Shown here one piece after another: positions 35,499-45,322 of a stretch of DNA of 64,000 bases. The stretch is from Shewanella chilikensis (GTDB lineage: Bacteria > Pseudomonadota > Gammaproteobacteria > Enterobacterales > Shewanellaceae): assembly GCF_002836945.1 (NCBI RefSeq), contig NZ_NIJM01000003.1, forward strand, positions 81,043 through 145,042, in the 5' to 3' direction. Position 1 is the first letter of the stretch; each line of letters begins with the position of its first letter. The notes below the pieces were generated by a model. That model made no database searches. It saw only the letters and a list, made by a program, of their open reading frames with translations, and had not been told where the DNA came from. A program made the position numbers and the translations under genes.

Positions 35499-37391
35499 TT
35501 ACAAGACCGGGTCAGCAAGACGCTCGGCCTGGGTTGATGTCATGCCAAAACTGTGGCTGACGGCAAAGGGGTGCAGTGGATTGTCGATATCTCCGGCAAA
35601 GCGCAGGTTCTTCTCCCTGTCTTCGAGATCTATCATCTGCTGGTTGTTATTGAGCTGGATCCGGTTCAGGCAGGTGCGGACAAAGGTCGGCTGGAACAGA
35701 TCGTAGCGGTGATACTTATCGGCAAACTGGGGGTGGGAGGCCTGATAATCACGTACCTTTCCGGCCACCAGGCTCCAGAAACCCTGTTCACTCAGGCTGG
35801 TGTGGCTATCGAGCAGCGGCGCCATAAAGCGGAAGATACAGTCGAAAATATCCAGCAGTATGTAGTTGAGCTTCATCTCCTCTTCGAGTGAGACCGCCAG
35901 TTGCGCCACCCGTCCCGGCAGCGGCGCACTGCCGTTGAGAATTGCGACTTCTTCGCCTATGTCCTTCATCAATATGGTGACAGGCACCTTGTCATCCAGC
36001 ACCAGAATAAGGTTCTCGCCATGGGGCATAAACACCAGATCGTAGGCAAAGAAGGCGTGCAGCAAGGGGGTAAGGTAGAGATCCAGCAGCCGGCTCATCC
36101 AGTCGTGGGCGCTCAGGGGGGAAGCCTCGATAAGCGCCGCCAGCAGGCTCTGCTGCTGATTGTCCTGGTGCAGCAGGGCCGCCAGGGTCATCAGTTGCTG
36201 TCCGGGTTTTACTAAAGGCTCGCCCTGGAAGCTGAGAGCATAAGGGCTTTCACGCCACAGTGCCGAGAGCATCTTCTTGTAGGGAGTGTCTTTCTCCAGC
36301 GCCTGCTCATAATACCTGTGGTGATAGCCTATGGCGGCGATTTCCCTGAGCAGCACAAATCTTTGCTTGGCAAAGAAAGGGTCGCTGTCGATAAGCTCGG
36401 CGACAAAGGCGTTGATCTCCGGGGTGCGGCTCATGTAGTAGGGCGATAAACCCCGCATAAAGCCCATATTGAGAATCGACAGCGCCGTCTTCACGTAACA
36501 GCGCTTGGGTTGGCTCAGGTTGAAGAAGGTGCGAATGGATTGCTGCACCTGATATTCATCACGGCCTTGTCCCAGGTGAATGAGGCGATCGCGGGCCAGA
36601 TCGGCGGCAAATATGCGGCTGATCTTTTCGCGCCACTGCCATGGATGAACGGGCATCAGAAAATAATCGTCCGGGTTTTTGCCCTGTTGCCGGATCTTCT
36701 GCTCAAATCTGAGCAGCAAGGCATCGCCCAACTCATCTTGCAGCAGTTGTTGATAGTCGAGCCCTGCTATCAGCGCCAGGCTGGTATGTTCACTGCTGAC
36801 CGCCAGCCACTCGAGTTGCAGCGGTTGGCCGCTCTCCGGCGTAAAGGCCCGCCAGTCATCGACATCAAAACCTATGCGGCCGTTGTTGGCGACAAACACA
36901 GGATGGCCTTCGGTCATGGCCGCTTCTATCTGCTGATAGTCGCAATCCACCAGCTCCTGCACCGGCTTTGCCTGCCACAGAAGTTTGAAGGCCTTGCTGT
37001 AGAGGGTGCTGGTGATCTCTTCAAGATAGGTGGGCAGCAATGCATCGCTTATGCCGAGTCTCTCCTTGAGGGCAATGATAAGCAGCATGGCGTCCGGCTG
37101 TTGCTGCTCGCCATCTTTGAAACACTCGATGGAATCCGGCGCTATCTGCAGCTGATCCAGCTGATAACGGCGACCGCTGAAGCGGTAGCAGAGCTGGCCA
37201 TCCCGGGTATCCAGCTTGAGCTGCCAACAGGCCTCTTGCTCTGCTTCTGCTTGCAACAACAGCTCTAGCGCTATCAGTTTTTCATGACTGAATTCACTGA
37301 GAATTTTCGCCAGCAGATGGCGGCTTGCCTGGTTCCAGATAGCAGGCGTCAGATGGCTGAGGCGGGTCTGTTCGATAATGGATGCTGTCAT
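35499..37391 (-). CDS. avbD: NIS siderophore synthetase (macrocyclising)
   Basis: 630-residue IucA/IucC-family enzyme, type C, homologous to PubC, AlcC and DesD. It uses ATP to join and close N-hydroxy-N-succinyl-diamine units into a ring. Family motifs are [15 protein letters not shown] (ATP/carboxylate binding), [26 protein letters not shown] and the FhuF-like C-terminal [13 protein letters not shown] 37391 overlaps the acyltransferase stop by ATGA; the longer open frame is rejected. Product by context: avaroferrin, putrebactin or bisucaberin depending on the diamines supplied. Also called pubC in S. oneidensis. Confidence 0.92.
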   Translation of the reverse strand: MTASIIEQTRLSHLTPAIWNQASRHLLAKILSEFSHEKLIALELLLQAEAEQEACWQLKLDTRDGQLCYRFSGRRYQLDQLQIAPDSIECFKDGEQQQPDAMLLIIALKERLGISDALLPTYLEEITSTLYSKAFKLLWQAKPVQELVDCDYQQIEAAMTEGHPVFVANNGRIGFDVDDWRAFTPESGQPLQLEWLAVSSEHTSLALIAGLDYQQLLQDELGDALLLRFEQKIRQQGKNPDDYFLMPVHPWQWREKISRIFAADLARDRLIHLGQGRDEYQVQQSIRTFFNLSQPKRCYVKTALSILNMGFMRGLSPYYMSRTPEINAFVAELIDSDPFFAKQRFVLLREIAAIGYHHRYYEQALEKDTPYKKMLSALWRESPYALSFQGEPLVKPGQQLMTLAALLHQDNQQQSLLAALIEASPLSAHDWMSRLLDLYLTPLLHAFFAYDLVFMPHGENLILVLDDKVPVTILMKDIGEEVAILNGSAPLPGRVAQLAVSLEEEMKLNYILLDIFDCIFRFMAPLLDSHTSLSEQGFWSLVAGKVRDYQASHPQFADKYHRYDLFQPTFVRTCLNRIQLNNNQQMIDLEDREKNLRFAGDIDNPLHPFAVSHSFGMTSTQAERLADPVL

Positions 37392-38005
37392 TGTGTGGCT
37401 CCTGTTGCCAGTGCGGCACTGAACCCAGGCAGGGTGCAAAAACCCAGCATGGCTTGTTTGTTTTCCAGTTGAATGGCGTGGCTGTAGCAGATGCCTACCG
37501 CACGGTTCAGCGGGTGAATCTTTTGGTTGTTGATATCCGGCTCTACCACCAGGCGGGCAAAGCCCAGATGCTGCAGTATCAGAGACACCACAGCCGTGAT
37601 GGCCTGGCGGCTGAAACCGCGCTTAGGCTTAGTGGGAGGAGCCAGCAGCAAATGCATGCCGCAATCGCCGTGTTGGCAGTCAAAGTGTTGGCCCACTTCA
37701 TCAACGCGGGGATCGTACAGCTCGGTATAGAGCACAGGCTCAGCGCCGCGATAGGCCATCAGGCCAAACTTATCTGCAGTGGGGGCGAGTTCAATGCGGC
37801 GCTCGGTGGGCGTTAAGGATTGCATACCCCAGAAGGCGGCATAGTCGCGGCCGAGCCAGTCGCTCAGGGTGTCAAAGTGCTCGCTTTCCCGATAGGCACA
37901 AAAATCAAAGTCGTTGACCTTGAGGCGCTTGCCCGGCGCAAAGCCGTATCTGGCGCTGAAGCCGGCTGTGTCGGCAGGTGGATTAACTGCTGTTTGAGAG
38001 GCCAT
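37388..38005 (-). CDS. avbC: N-hydroxydiamine acyltransferase (succinyl transfer)
   Basis: 205-residue GNAT-like acyltransferase of the IucB/PubB type, transferring a succinyl group from succinyl-CoA to the hydroxylamine nitrogen. Motifs: [40 protein letters not shown] and a conserved Tyr/His near the CoA site. The start at 38005 forms TGATG with the monooxygenase stop, so translation is coupled. An open frame extends to 38191 but lies inside the monooxygenase gene. Corresponds to pubB of S. oneidensis. Confidence 0.9.
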   Translation of the reverse strand: MASQTAVNPPADTAGFSARYGFAPGKRLKVNDFDFCAYRESEHFDTLSDWLGRDYAAFWGMQSLTPTERRIELAPTADKFGLMAYRGAEPVLYTELYDPRVDEVGQHFDCQHGDCGMHLLLAPPTKPKRGFSRQAITAVVSLILQHLGFARLVVEPDINNQKIHPLNRAVGICYSHAIQLENKQAMLGFCTLPGFSAALATGATQ

Positions 38006-39351
38006 CAGCTGGCCTCCCGCTGCAGAGCTTGATTGCTGCTGTGCCGGCGTTTGGGCGCACTGGCGTCTTGCTTGGGAATACCAAAGCTTTGGAAGGCAAT
38101 TTGCTGCTCTATCTCGTAAGGTGCTTTGCCCAGGATCTGCCGCAATATGGTGGCGTTGCGATAGCAGCCCATTCCCAGATCCGGCGAACACAGCCCGTGG
38201 GTGTGTAGCCCCAGGTTCTGAACAAAAATTCGTCCGGCCTTGTCTATGTGATAATGACGCTGGACATCTGGCTCGCCCTTTTGATCGAACAGCAGCTGCG
38301 AGTGGAGCGGCTCGAGAAAGTCCGGCAATCGGTAGCAGTAGCCGGTGGCCAGTACCAGTGCCGAGCTGGTCAGCTCAAACTCCTGTTCAAGCTCTGTATG
38401 TCTGCAACCCAGCAGCAGTTGCTGTCCGTCGCTGTGAACGCTTTGCAGTGCCGTGTTGGTCAGCAGCTGTACATCAAAGTCACAGTGCAGGCGTTTTTGG
38501 TAAAGCAGATCATAGATGCTGTTGATCAGATCGGCGTTGATCCCCTTATAGAGGCTCTTTTGTGAGCCGATAAGTTCGCGGCGCTGCGCCTCGGGCAGGG
38601 CGTGGAAATAGTCGATATATTCCGGCGAGGTCATCTCCAGAGTCAGCTTGGTGTACTCAAGCGGGAAGAATCTTGGCGAGCGGGTGAGCCAGCGCAGGCG
38701 ATAACCGAATTTGTCGATATCCAGCAGCAGATCTTCGAAGATCTCTGCCGCGCTCTGGCCACTGCCGACTATGGTGATGTCATTTTGGCTCTGCAGCGCC
38801 TGTTTACGGTGCAGATAGTTGGCCGAGTGCAGTACCCGCTTGTCGGCGCCGGGGCAAAAGTGGGGCATCCAGGGTTGGGTGCCGGTTCCCAGCACCAGGT
38901 GACGGGCGCGCAGGCTCAGTTCTTGGCCACTGACTCTGTCCTGCCCTTTGACCAGATAGGTGTCGGTTTCGGCATCGAAACTGACCCGGGTGACCTTGAA
39001 ATTGAATTTAAGGTTACTCAGCTCGGCGCAGACCCATTGGCAGTAGCGATTATATTCCTGCCGCGGCAGGAAGAAGCTTTCGCGGATATAGAAGCTGTAG
39101 AGTCGGCCGGTTTGTTTGGCGAAGTTCAAATAGCTGTAGCGACTGGTGGGATCGGCCATGGTCACCAGATCCGACATGACAGGGGTCTGCAATCTGGACG
39201 ATTCCAGCAACATGCCGGGATGCCAATCGAAACCGACGCCGGCATCGACAAACAGACACTCAAGACCGTCAAGCGGCTCGACCAGGGCCGCCAGGCTCAG
39301 GTTAAAGGGGCCGATGCCTATGCCCAGGATATCGTAGACTTTGGTTTGCAT
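38005..39351 (-). CDS. avbB: Diamine N-monooxygenase
   Basis: 448-residue flavin-dependent N-hydroxylase of the IucD/PubA family, converting cadaverine or putrescine to the N-hydroxy diamine with NADPH and O2. FAD motif GIGIGPFNLSLA at the N-terminus, NADPH motif TIVGSGQSAAEIF (about residue 190), and the C-terminal ATGYCYRLP. The start has AGGAGG-like sequence in the 10-bp gap after the decarboxylase stop. Corresponds to pubA. Cytosolic; in one operon with the other three biosynthesis genes. Confidence 0.94.
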   Translation of the reverse strand: MQTKVYDILGIGIGPFNLSLAALVEPLDGLECLFVDAGVGFDWHPGMLLESSRLQTPVMSDLVTMADPTSRYSYLNFAKQTGRLYSFYIRESFFLPRQEYNRYCQWVCAELSNLKFNFKVTRVSFDAETDTYLVKGQDRVSGQELSLRARHLVLGTGTQPWMPHFCPGADKRVLHSANYLHRKQALQSQNDITIVGSGQSAAEIFEDLLLDIDKFGYRLRWLTRSPRFFPLEYTKLTLEMTSPEYIDYFHALPEAQRRELIGSQKSLYKGINADLINSIYDLLYQKRLHCDFDVQLLTNTALQSVHSDGQQLLLGCRHTELEQEFELTSSALVLATGYCYRLPDFLEPLHSQLLFDQKGEPDVQRHYHIDKAGRIFVQNLGLHTHGLCSPDLGMGCYRNATILRQILGKAPYEIEQQIAFQSFGIPKQDASAPKRRHSSNQALQREAS

Positions 39352-39361
39352 CAGTTCCTCC

Positions 39362-41035
39362 TCAGGCGCTGTAAAGCGCGCTGGTCTTGTAGTGACGGGC
39401 CTGCTCGCGACCGATTTTGCAGATGTCGGTCAATACGGCTTCGATATCCTCGAGACAGGTGTGAGGGTTGAGCAGGGTAAACTTGAGATATTGGCTGCCG
39501 GCCACCTTGGTCGCTGCAATCATGGCGCGGCCTTCGCGGGCCAGACGGGCGCGGATATGGCGATTGCATTCATCCAGTTCGGCGCTGCCGAGTGCCGGGT
39601 CGTTGAAGCGAAACACCAGGGTAGTCAGCGACGGGCGCTGCGCCGTCTGCAGCTCGGGGAAATGGCTAAAGCTTTTATAAAGCTCGGCTGTGGTGGCAAT
39701 CAGGGTGTCGAACATCTCGCCTATGGCATCCGGCCCGGCGGCTCTCAGGCTTAGCCACAGCTTGAGGGCATCAAACCTGCGGGTGGTCTGCAGGCTCTTG
39801 TTGACCAGATCCGGCACTCCGGCCTGGGTCTGGGCCTCAGGGTTGAGGTAATCGGCATGGTAGGTGAGGTAACCGAGCATGCCTTTGTCCTTGACCAACA
39901 GCGCCGAGCAGCACACGGGCTGGAAGAATGACTTATGGAAATCCAGGCTGACAGAGTCGGCCAACTCTATGCCTTCAAGGCGTTGGCGCTGGGTGCGTGA
40001 CAGCAACAAGGCGCCGCCGTAGGCCGCGTCTACATGCAGATAACAGCCGAATTCGCGGCAAAGGGCAGCTATGGGCGCTATGGGATCTATGGCGCCAAAG
40101 TCAGTGGTCCCAGCGGTAGCGACCACGGCAATGGGGATCAGTCCTGCCGCTTTGAGCTGCCTGAGTTTGCCCGCCAGTGCCTTGGGATCCATGCGCCGAT
40201 TGGCATCACAACCGACAGTCATTACCGCTTCATGTCCCAACCCTAAAAGTGCGGCCGCTTTTTGGATGCTGAAATGGCTGAATTCAGAGCAGAGAATGCG
40301 GTATCGGTGAGCATTGGCAGCCAGGCCCGCCAGAACATTGCCTCTGTGACCCGGCTCAAGGCTGCCAGCCAACTCTCTGGCAAGCAGCAGCGCCATCAGG
40401 TTGGACTGGGTGCCGCCGGTAGTGAATACACCGTCGGCATATCCTTGATATCCCACGCGCTCGCAGGCCCAATCGATAACCTTCTGTTCAATCAGAGTCC
40501 CGCCGGCGCTCTGATCCCAGGTTTCCACCGCGGTATTGATGGCTGAACTCAACTGCTCGGCCAACAAGGATGTGAGCATTACAGGGCAGTTGAGGTGGGC
40601 CAGATAATCCGGGTGTTGGAAATAGATGGCGTGGCTGAGATAGAGCTTGTCCAGTTCGGCCAGAACTTGCTTCATGTCCCCAAGGGGGTGGTCGAGATTG
40701 ATATCGGAAAATGCGCTTTGCAGTTCTTCGGGGCGAATGCCACTGCTGGGACCATCCAGCCGTTCAAGGCGGTGTTTCAGGGTATCCATGCCCAGTTGCA
40801 TCAAGTGGGAGTAGTGGTGTTCGGGTGCGATACCAAAGAGCTCAGTGTGGGGAGCGAACGGCAGATGGCCGGCGGCATCATAGCTCGGGTCATTGCTCGC
40901 CTGTTCAGGCTCCATGCTGGGGTGGGTCACTTTTGCCTCCTTTGCGACTGACATGAGGTCAGCCATCAATGACAAGTCACCCAGGGACAGGAACTGCTTC
41001 GGCCTTTCCCTGGGCCATTCCTTTTTGGCTGTCAT
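39362..41035 (-). CDS. avbA: PLP-dependent lysine/ornithine decarboxylase, siderophore type
   Basis: 557-residue group II (DesA-like) decarboxylase supplying the diamine backbone. The cofactor Lys368 lies in SLDFHKSFFQPV; VDAAYGGALLLS carries the Asp that holds the pyridine nitrogen, and TTGGTQSNLMALL is the phosphate cup. The classical S. oneidensis pub cluster lacks this gene, whereas the S. algae avaroferrin cluster has it. Lysine specificity is inferred, not visible. The start codon follows AAAGG closely; internal ATGs downstream are possible. First gene of the operon, with a Fur box about 45-65 bp upstream. Confidence 0.88.
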   Translation of the reverse strand: MTAKKEWPRERPKQFLSLGDLSLMADLMSVAKEAKVTHPSMEPEQASNDPSYDAAGHLPFAPHTELFGIAPEHHYSHLMQLGMDTLKHRLERLDGPSSGIRPEELQSAFSDINLDHPLGDMKQVLAELDKLYLSHAIYFQHPDYLAHLNCPVMLTSLLAEQLSSAINTAVETWDQSAGGTLIEQKVIDWACERVGYQGYADGVFTTGGTQSNLMALLLARELAGSLEPGHRGNVLAGLAANAHRYRILCSEFSHFSIQKAAALLGLGHEAVMTVGCDANRRMDPKALAGKLRQLKAAGLIPIAVVATAGTTDFGAIDPIAPIAALCREFGCYLHVDAAYGGALLLSRTQRQRLEGIELADSVSLDFHKSFFQPVCCSALLVKDKGMLGYLTYHADYLNPEAQTQAGVPDLVNKSLQTTRRFDALKLWLSLRAAGPDAIGEMFDTLIATTAELYKSFSHFPELQTAQRPSLTTLVFRFNDPALGSAELDECNRHIRARLAREGRAMIAATKVAGSQYLKFTLLNPHTCLEDIEAVLTDICKIGREQARHYKTSALYSA

Positions 41036-41081
41036 CCTTTTCTCAACGACAGCGGCGACAAATTAGCATGCACTCAAATAC

Positions 41082-41100
41082 AAATGCAAATGATTCTCAA
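41082..41100 (-). promoter_or_regulatory. Fur box upstream of the siderophore operon
   Basis: On the minus strand TTGAGAATCATTTGCATTT. The core GAATCATTTGCATT matches the Fur dyad GATAATGATAATCATTATC in most positions (GAGAATcATTTgCATT). Iron repression of siderophore operons is general knowledge. Candidate promoter elements lie around it (TTGCAT with TAATTT 18 bp downstream on the minus strand). Confidence 0.7.
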
Positions 41101-41260
41101 TTAATTTATGTAAAGATGTAACCGCCTTGATTGGACGCCTGCATCAATCACAACAAATTGCTCAGCCAAAGACAGGCTTGAGGCGACTGAGTTGAGAGCG
41201 ATTTGCAAAAGAGTGACTGAGTTAATTCAGTCGGCGGTGAGGCAAAGGGCGGGAGCCTAA

Positions 41261-41366
41261 GGAAGGTGCGAACAAGTGCCATGTGTGCTTTGCGTCGGCT
41301 TACAGGCCTGGGAGCAAGGCCTGGTTCGCAGCAAATGGCCCTAGTGCTTTGCAAGAAGCACTTTCC
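41261..41366 (+). mobile_element. Miniature IS5-like element, copy 3, internally deleted (106 bp)
   Basis: Begins GGAAGGTGCGAACAAGTGCC and runs about 98 bp parallel to copies 1 and 2, then jumps to an end reading CACTTTCC. CTAA lies immediately left (41257-41260) and again at the right end (41366-41369), consistent with a 4-bp IS5 target duplication. It lies between the avbA promoter and the divergent TetR gene. Confidence 0.7.
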
Positions 41367-41514
41367 TAATACGGCGGAGCAAGCTTGCTCAAATATCCTC
41401 TGAACTGGGCCGACTAAATTCCTCAACATAGGCATGAATGGAGAATTAACTCACTGCCATATAAGCACTAAACTGAGTATATTCATCACAAGAGGAATTT
41501 TTGAGGAGCAGGGG

Positions 41515-42282
41515 ATGAAAGCCACAGCCGGTCGTCCTAAAGGCCATTCAGGGGCCAGGGATGCTTTGATAGAAGCCGCGCGTAGCTGCTTTACCCTGAA
41601 GGGCTATGAGCGGGTTTCCACCCGAGAGCTGGCGCGCAAGGCGGGAGTGGATGCGGCGATGATCCGTTATTACTTCGGCTCCAAGGCAGGCCTGTTTGAG
41701 GCCATGGTCAGAGACACAATCGCTCCTGTGCTGGAAGCTTTCAAACACTACAATGCCGCGCAAAGTCACCAATCTACCTCTGAGGGCTCTGCAAACAGCC
41801 CTGAGCCCAACAATAGCCGCCTTGAGCCGAGCAAGATGAGTCTTGATTCGAGCAAGAAAAGGCCCGAGTCAGGTTTTGGCGGACCATTTGAGCTGATGCA
41901 GGTCTATTACCGCGCCATGGCTGCCAACCCGGCCTTGCCCGGGCTTATCATCCAGGTATTGAATCACAGAGAAGGCAGTGAAGCCTTCGATGCCCTTGCC
42001 AGTGTATTCAGTGACATGCTCAGCCGCTCGAAGCTGTGGATCCGCCAGCTTGGGCAAGATCAAGGCCTCAATCCCAACCTGGACCCTATCTTGGCGCGGC
42101 TGAGTTTTGTCAGCCTGATGGTGTTTCCGCTGATCGCCCCGGCCCATCTGATGCGGGACTTCGGCGTCGAATTGAACGAAACCTGGCTCAAACAGCTGGC
42201 AGAGCACAATGCCAAAGTCCTGCATCAAGGCTTATTGCGCCAGGATATTGCCGCCAACCCAGGCAGTGAGGAACCCCAATGA
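41515..42282 (+). CDS. TetR-family regulator with a low-complexity insertion
   Basis: 255 residues. The N-terminal helix-turn-helix is clear: STRELARKAGVDAAMIRYYFGSKAGLFEAM. Between the DNA-binding part and the ligand domain lies an unusual stretch of about 40 Ser/Pro/Asn/Glu-rich residues (from HQSTSEGSANSPEP to SSKKRPESG). GAGGAG precedes ATG 41515; an earlier in-frame ATG at 41434 lacks a ribosome site. It overlaps the HlyD gene by ATGA, resembling the CecR-YbhGFSR arrangement of E. coli, and probably represses this exporter operon in response to a small molecule. Confidence 0.88.
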   Translation: MKATAGRPKGHSGARDALIEAARSCFTLKGYERVSTRELARKAGVDAAMIRYYFGSKAGLFEAMVRDTIAPVLEAFKHYNAAQSHQSTSEGSANSPEPNNSRLEPSKMSLDSSKKRPESGFGGPFELMQVYYRAMAANPALPGLIIQVLNHREGSEAFDALASVFSDMLSRSKLWIRQLGQDQGLNPNLDPILARLSFVSLMVFPLIAPAHLMRDFGVELNETWLKQLAEHNAKVLHQGLLRQDIAANPGSEEPQ

Positions 42283-43223
42283 ACAAGATATCCCTGATAC
42301 TGACAGCGACACTATTGCTGTTGCAAGCTTGTGGCGACAACGGCGAAAGCCGCGCCATGGGCACTCTGGAGCGGGATCGTATCCAGCTTTCAGCCCCCGT
42401 TGCCGAGCAGATAGCCGATATCCATGTGGCCGAGGGTGACAAGGTCGAGGCGGGGCAGTTGTTGCTGCAATTGGACAGCCGCAGCGCGGCAGCCAGAGTG
42501 GCACAGCGCCGCGCCGAATTGGCCGAGGCCGGCGCCAGGCTCGATGAGTTGCAACAAGGTGCCAGGGTAGAAGAGCGGCGGGCGGCCAGAGCCGCCATAG
42601 AGGCGGCAACGGCAGCCGCGACCGAAGCCAGACTCAGATATCAGCGCACCCGCGAGCTGTTTGCCGCCAAAGTGGTGGGGCAGGCGGAGCTGGATGCGGC
42701 CATCGCCGAGCGGGATCACACCAAGGCCTTGGTCGAGCAGGCCAATGAACAATGGTTGCAACTGGAAAACGGTACCCGCAGCGAACAACTGGCTCAGGCC
42801 GAAGCCAGAGTGGCAGCCGCAGCGGCGGCGCTCAAGGCCGAGGAGAAAGCCTTGGACGACCTCAGCCTCAGGGCGCCGTTGGCATCAGAGGTGGACATAT
42901 TGCCCTGGAAGAGGGGCGATCGAGTGGCTCAGGGCACTCAACTTGTCGCACTTTTGGCACTGGATAAACCCTATGCCAGAGTCTATTTGCCGCAAACGGC
43001 CATCAGTAAGCTTTCCCGTGGCGACAAGCTGGAGGTCTGGGTCGATGGGGTGGAGCAGCCGCTCAAGGGCACTGTCAGAAATATCCGTTCCCAACCGGCA
43101 TTTACCCCGTTTTATGCCCTTAATGAGCGTGATCGTGCCAGATTGATGTATCTGACGGATATCGATGTCGAGGGCGCCGAGTCTCTGCCCTCAGGGCTGG
43201 CGCTGGAGGTACGACTGCCATGA
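42279..43223 (+). CDS. HlyD-family periplasmic adaptor lipoprotein (YbhG-like)
   Basis: 314 residues with signal and lipobox LQAC. Barrel-sandwich halves: RIQLSAPVAEQIADIHVAEGDKVEAGQ at the front and LRAPLASEVDILPWKRGDRVAQG after a long Ala/Glu/Arg-rich coiled-coil hairpin (about residues 75-195). It would join the inner-membrane ABC exporter to an outer-membrane channel. Stop and start overlap its neighbours by four bases on both sides. Substrate unknown. Confidence 0.9.
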   Translation: MNKISLILTATLLLLQACGDNGESRAMGTLERDRIQLSAPVAEQIADIHVAEGDKVEAGQLLLQLDSRSAAARVAQRRAELAEAGARLDELQQGARVEERRAARAAIEAATAAATEARLRYQRTRELFAAKVVGQAELDAAIAERDHTKALVEQANEQWLQLENGTRSEQLAQAEARVAAAAAALKAEEKALDDLSLRAPLASEVDILPWKRGDRVAQGTQLVALLALDKPYARVYLPQTAISKLSRGDKLEVWVDGVEQPLKGTVRNIRSQPAFTPFYALNERDRARLMYLTDIDVEGAESLPSGLALEVRLP

Positions 43224-44179
43224 CTCAGTCAGCTGATGCCGGTGCTTCTTCGGCCATTCAAACTACCCTAGCCATTGAAGCTCACGGACTGACCCGGCGT
43301 TTTGGTGAGTTGACCGCGGTGGATAATCTCAATCTCGCCATTCCCCGTGGCAGTATTTACGGCTTTCTCGGCCCCAACGGTTGCGGCAAGTCCACTGCGA
43401 TTCGGCTGCTTACCGGCCTGTTGTTGCCGGATGCCGGTGAGGTGACCGTATTGGGAGAACCGCTTGCCGGTAACGAAGAGGCGCTCAAGCAACGTATAGG
43501 TTATATGACCCAGAAGTTCTCTCTCTACGATAATCTGTCTGTGCTGGAGAACCTCAGATTTGTCGCCAGTATTTATGGCCTGTTCGGCCGCCGCGGCAAG
43601 GCGCGCATTGAAGAGCTACTGCATCTATATAGCCTGGAGGGCAGGGAGTCTCAGTTGGCCGGCTCCATGAGTGGTGGTCAGAAGCAGCGTCTGGCACTGG
43701 CCTGCGCCACACTGCACTCCCCCGAGCTGTTGTTTCTCGATGAACCCACCTCGGCGGTCGATCCGGAAAACCGCCGCGAGTTTTGGGAGCGGCTGTTCGA
43801 TCTCTGCGCCGCCGGGACCACTATTTTGGTGTCAACCCACTACATGGACGAGGCAGAGCGCTGCCATGCATTGGCAATCCTTGAGCGCGGCGCCAAGCGG
43901 GCCGATGGTTCCCCGGCCGAATTGATGCAGCAGATGGGCGCCAGCGTGGTGGAAGTGAGCGGTGAGCAGCTAAGGACGCTCAAGCAGCAGTTGGTGGCCT
44001 TGCCTGAGGTTGTTTCTGCCGCTCAGGTAGGCACCCGGCTCAGGGTGTTGGTGCGGCGTGATGCCACAGATCCCATCGCCTTTCTCAGCCCCTATTGCGA
44101 TGGGCGCAAGCTCGCCATGGCGCGCCCCAGTCTCGAAGATGTGTTTGTATCCTGCACCGGAGGTCGACATGTGGGCTAG
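43220..44179 (+). CDS. ABC-2 type exporter ATPase
   Basis: 319 residues, single nucleotide-binding domain. Walker A GPNGCGKST, Q-loop YMTQKFSLYD, signature MSGGQKQR, Walker B LLFLDEPTSAVD and switch His STHYMDEAERC. The YTQKFSLY feature matches the YbhF/CcmA-like drug and lipid exporter group; E. coli YbhF has two such domains in one chain, here there is only one. The C-terminal DVFVSCTG is typical of this group. It overlaps the permease by 11 bp. Confidence 0.92.
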   Translation: MTQSADAGASSAIQTTLAIEAHGLTRRFGELTAVDNLNLAIPRGSIYGFLGPNGCGKSTAIRLLTGLLLPDAGEVTVLGEPLAGNEEALKQRIGYMTQKFSLYDNLSVLENLRFVASIYGLFGRRGKARIEELLHLYSLEGRESQLAGSMSGGQKQRLALACATLHSPELLFLDEPTSAVDPENRREFWERLFDLCAAGTTILVSTHYMDEAERCHALAILERGAKRADGSPAELMQQMGASVVEVSGEQLRTLKQQLVALPEVVSAAQVGTRLRVLVRRDATDPIAFLSPYCDGRKLAMARPSLEDVFVSCTGGRHVG

Positions 44180-45299
44180 GATATTGGCAATCATGCTCAA
44201 GGAGCTCAGGCAGCTGTCGCGGGATAGGATGACCTTCGGCATGATAGTGATGATCCCTCTGGTGCAGTTGCTGCTGTTCGGCTACGCCATCAATACCGAT
44301 GCCAGGCATCTGCCCGCCGGATTGGTGGATATGTCGGCCAGCAGCTACAGCCGGGCCTTGGTGCAGGCGGTAAAGGCCACCCAGGTAGTGGACTTCAAGG
44401 CAAAATACGCCTCTATCGAACAGGCCGAGGCGGCCATCACCTCGGGGGAAGTGCGCGCCGTGCTCTATTTGCCGGCAGATCTCAATGCCCGGCTGGTGAC
44501 TCATCCAGCCTTCGACCGTCGTCAAAGCGACAGCCAGCTTACCCGGCCCGTGGCCCAGTGGCTGGTGGATGGCTCGGATACGGTTATCGCCGCCGCGATT
44601 CGTAGCCTGAGAAGCATGTCGCTGGATGAAGTGGCCGGTTTCAGCAGCCAAAACCGGGTGCCAAGCTTTGAGGTGGTGCAGTATTTCAACCCGGAGCAGC
44701 GCACTGTGGTTAACATAGTGCCCGGCTTGCTGGCGGTGATTTTGACCATGACAATGATCATGTTCACCTCTGCCGCCATTGTCAGGGAAAGAGAGCAGGG
44801 CAATATGGAGTTTTTGATCACCACCCCGGTCAAACCCATGGAGCTGATGGTGGGGAAAATCATCCCCTATGTGCTGGTGGGGCTTATTCAGGTGAGTATT
44901 ATCCTCAGCGTGGGCCACTTCCTGTTCGGTGTGCCTGTGCGCGGCGGTCTGGACAGCTTGTTGCTGGCCTCTTTGCTGTTTATCTTTGCCAGCCTCAGCC
45001 TGGGCCTGGTGATCAGCACCATTGCCAAGACCCAATTGCAGGCGATGCAGCTGACGGTATTTATCCTGTTGCCCTCTATTCTGTTGTCAGGCTTTATGTT
45101 TCCTTATGAAGCTATGCCAATTGCGGCGCAGTGGATAGCCGAAGCGCTGCCGGCGACCCACTTTATGCGTATGGTGCGCGCCATAGTCCTGCGTGAGGCC
45201 GATATCCTGATGTTGGCTAAAGATGCCTTTTGGCTGGGGGCGTTCACCCTGGGAGGCGTGTTGCTCGCTTCATTGAGGTTCCGTAAGCGTTTGGGATGA
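44169..45299 (+). CDS. ABC-2 type exporter permease
   Basis: 376 residues. One N-terminal helix (FGMIVMIPLVQLLLFGYAI), a large periplasmic domain (about residues 50-170) and a cluster of five helices from about 190 to the end, as in YbhR/YbhS/YhhJ. The signature MEFLITTPVKPMELMVGKI and PSILLSGFMFP are present. E. coli has two permeases; here one gene is present, so it probably forms a homodimer. GGAGGTCGAC precedes ATG 44169, which overlaps the ATPase gene. Confidence 0.92.
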   Translation: MWARILAIMLKELRQLSRDRMTFGMIVMIPLVQLLLFGYAINTDARHLPAGLVDMSASSYSRALVQAVKATQVVDFKAKYASIEQAEAAITSGEVRAVLYLPADLNARLVTHPAFDRRQSDSQLTRPVAQWLVDGSDTVIAAAIRSLRSMSLDEVAGFSSQNRVPSFEVVQYFNPEQRTVVNIVPGLLAVILTMTMIMFTSAAIVREREQGNMEFLITTPVKPMELMVGKIIPYVLVGLIQVSIILSVGHFLFGVPVRGGLDSLLLASLLFIFASLSLGLVISTIAKTQLQAMQLTVFILLPSILLSGFMFPYEAMPIAAQWIAEALPATHFMRMVRAIVLREADILMLAKDAFWLGAFTLGGVLLASLRFRKRLG

Positions 45300-45322
45300 G
45301 CGCTGTGGTTCAGCGCTCTTCA
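45298..45322. terminator. Shared hairpin between convergent genes
   Basis: GAGCGCTG (45298-45305) and CAGCGCTC (45311-45318), 5-base loop, then TTCATCT. It overlaps the permease and map stop codons. The T-run is weak; possible bidirectional terminator. Confidence 0.5.

Noticed and set aside
37392..37439. Earlier start for the NIS synthetase
   Set aside because: Would add 16 residues overlapping the acyltransferase; ATG 37391 has the ATGA overlap and family N-terminus.
41041..41433. Possible toxin-antitoxin or small gene between avbA and the TetR gene
   Set aside because: The stretch is accounted for by the Fur box and the deleted miniature element; no frame has support.
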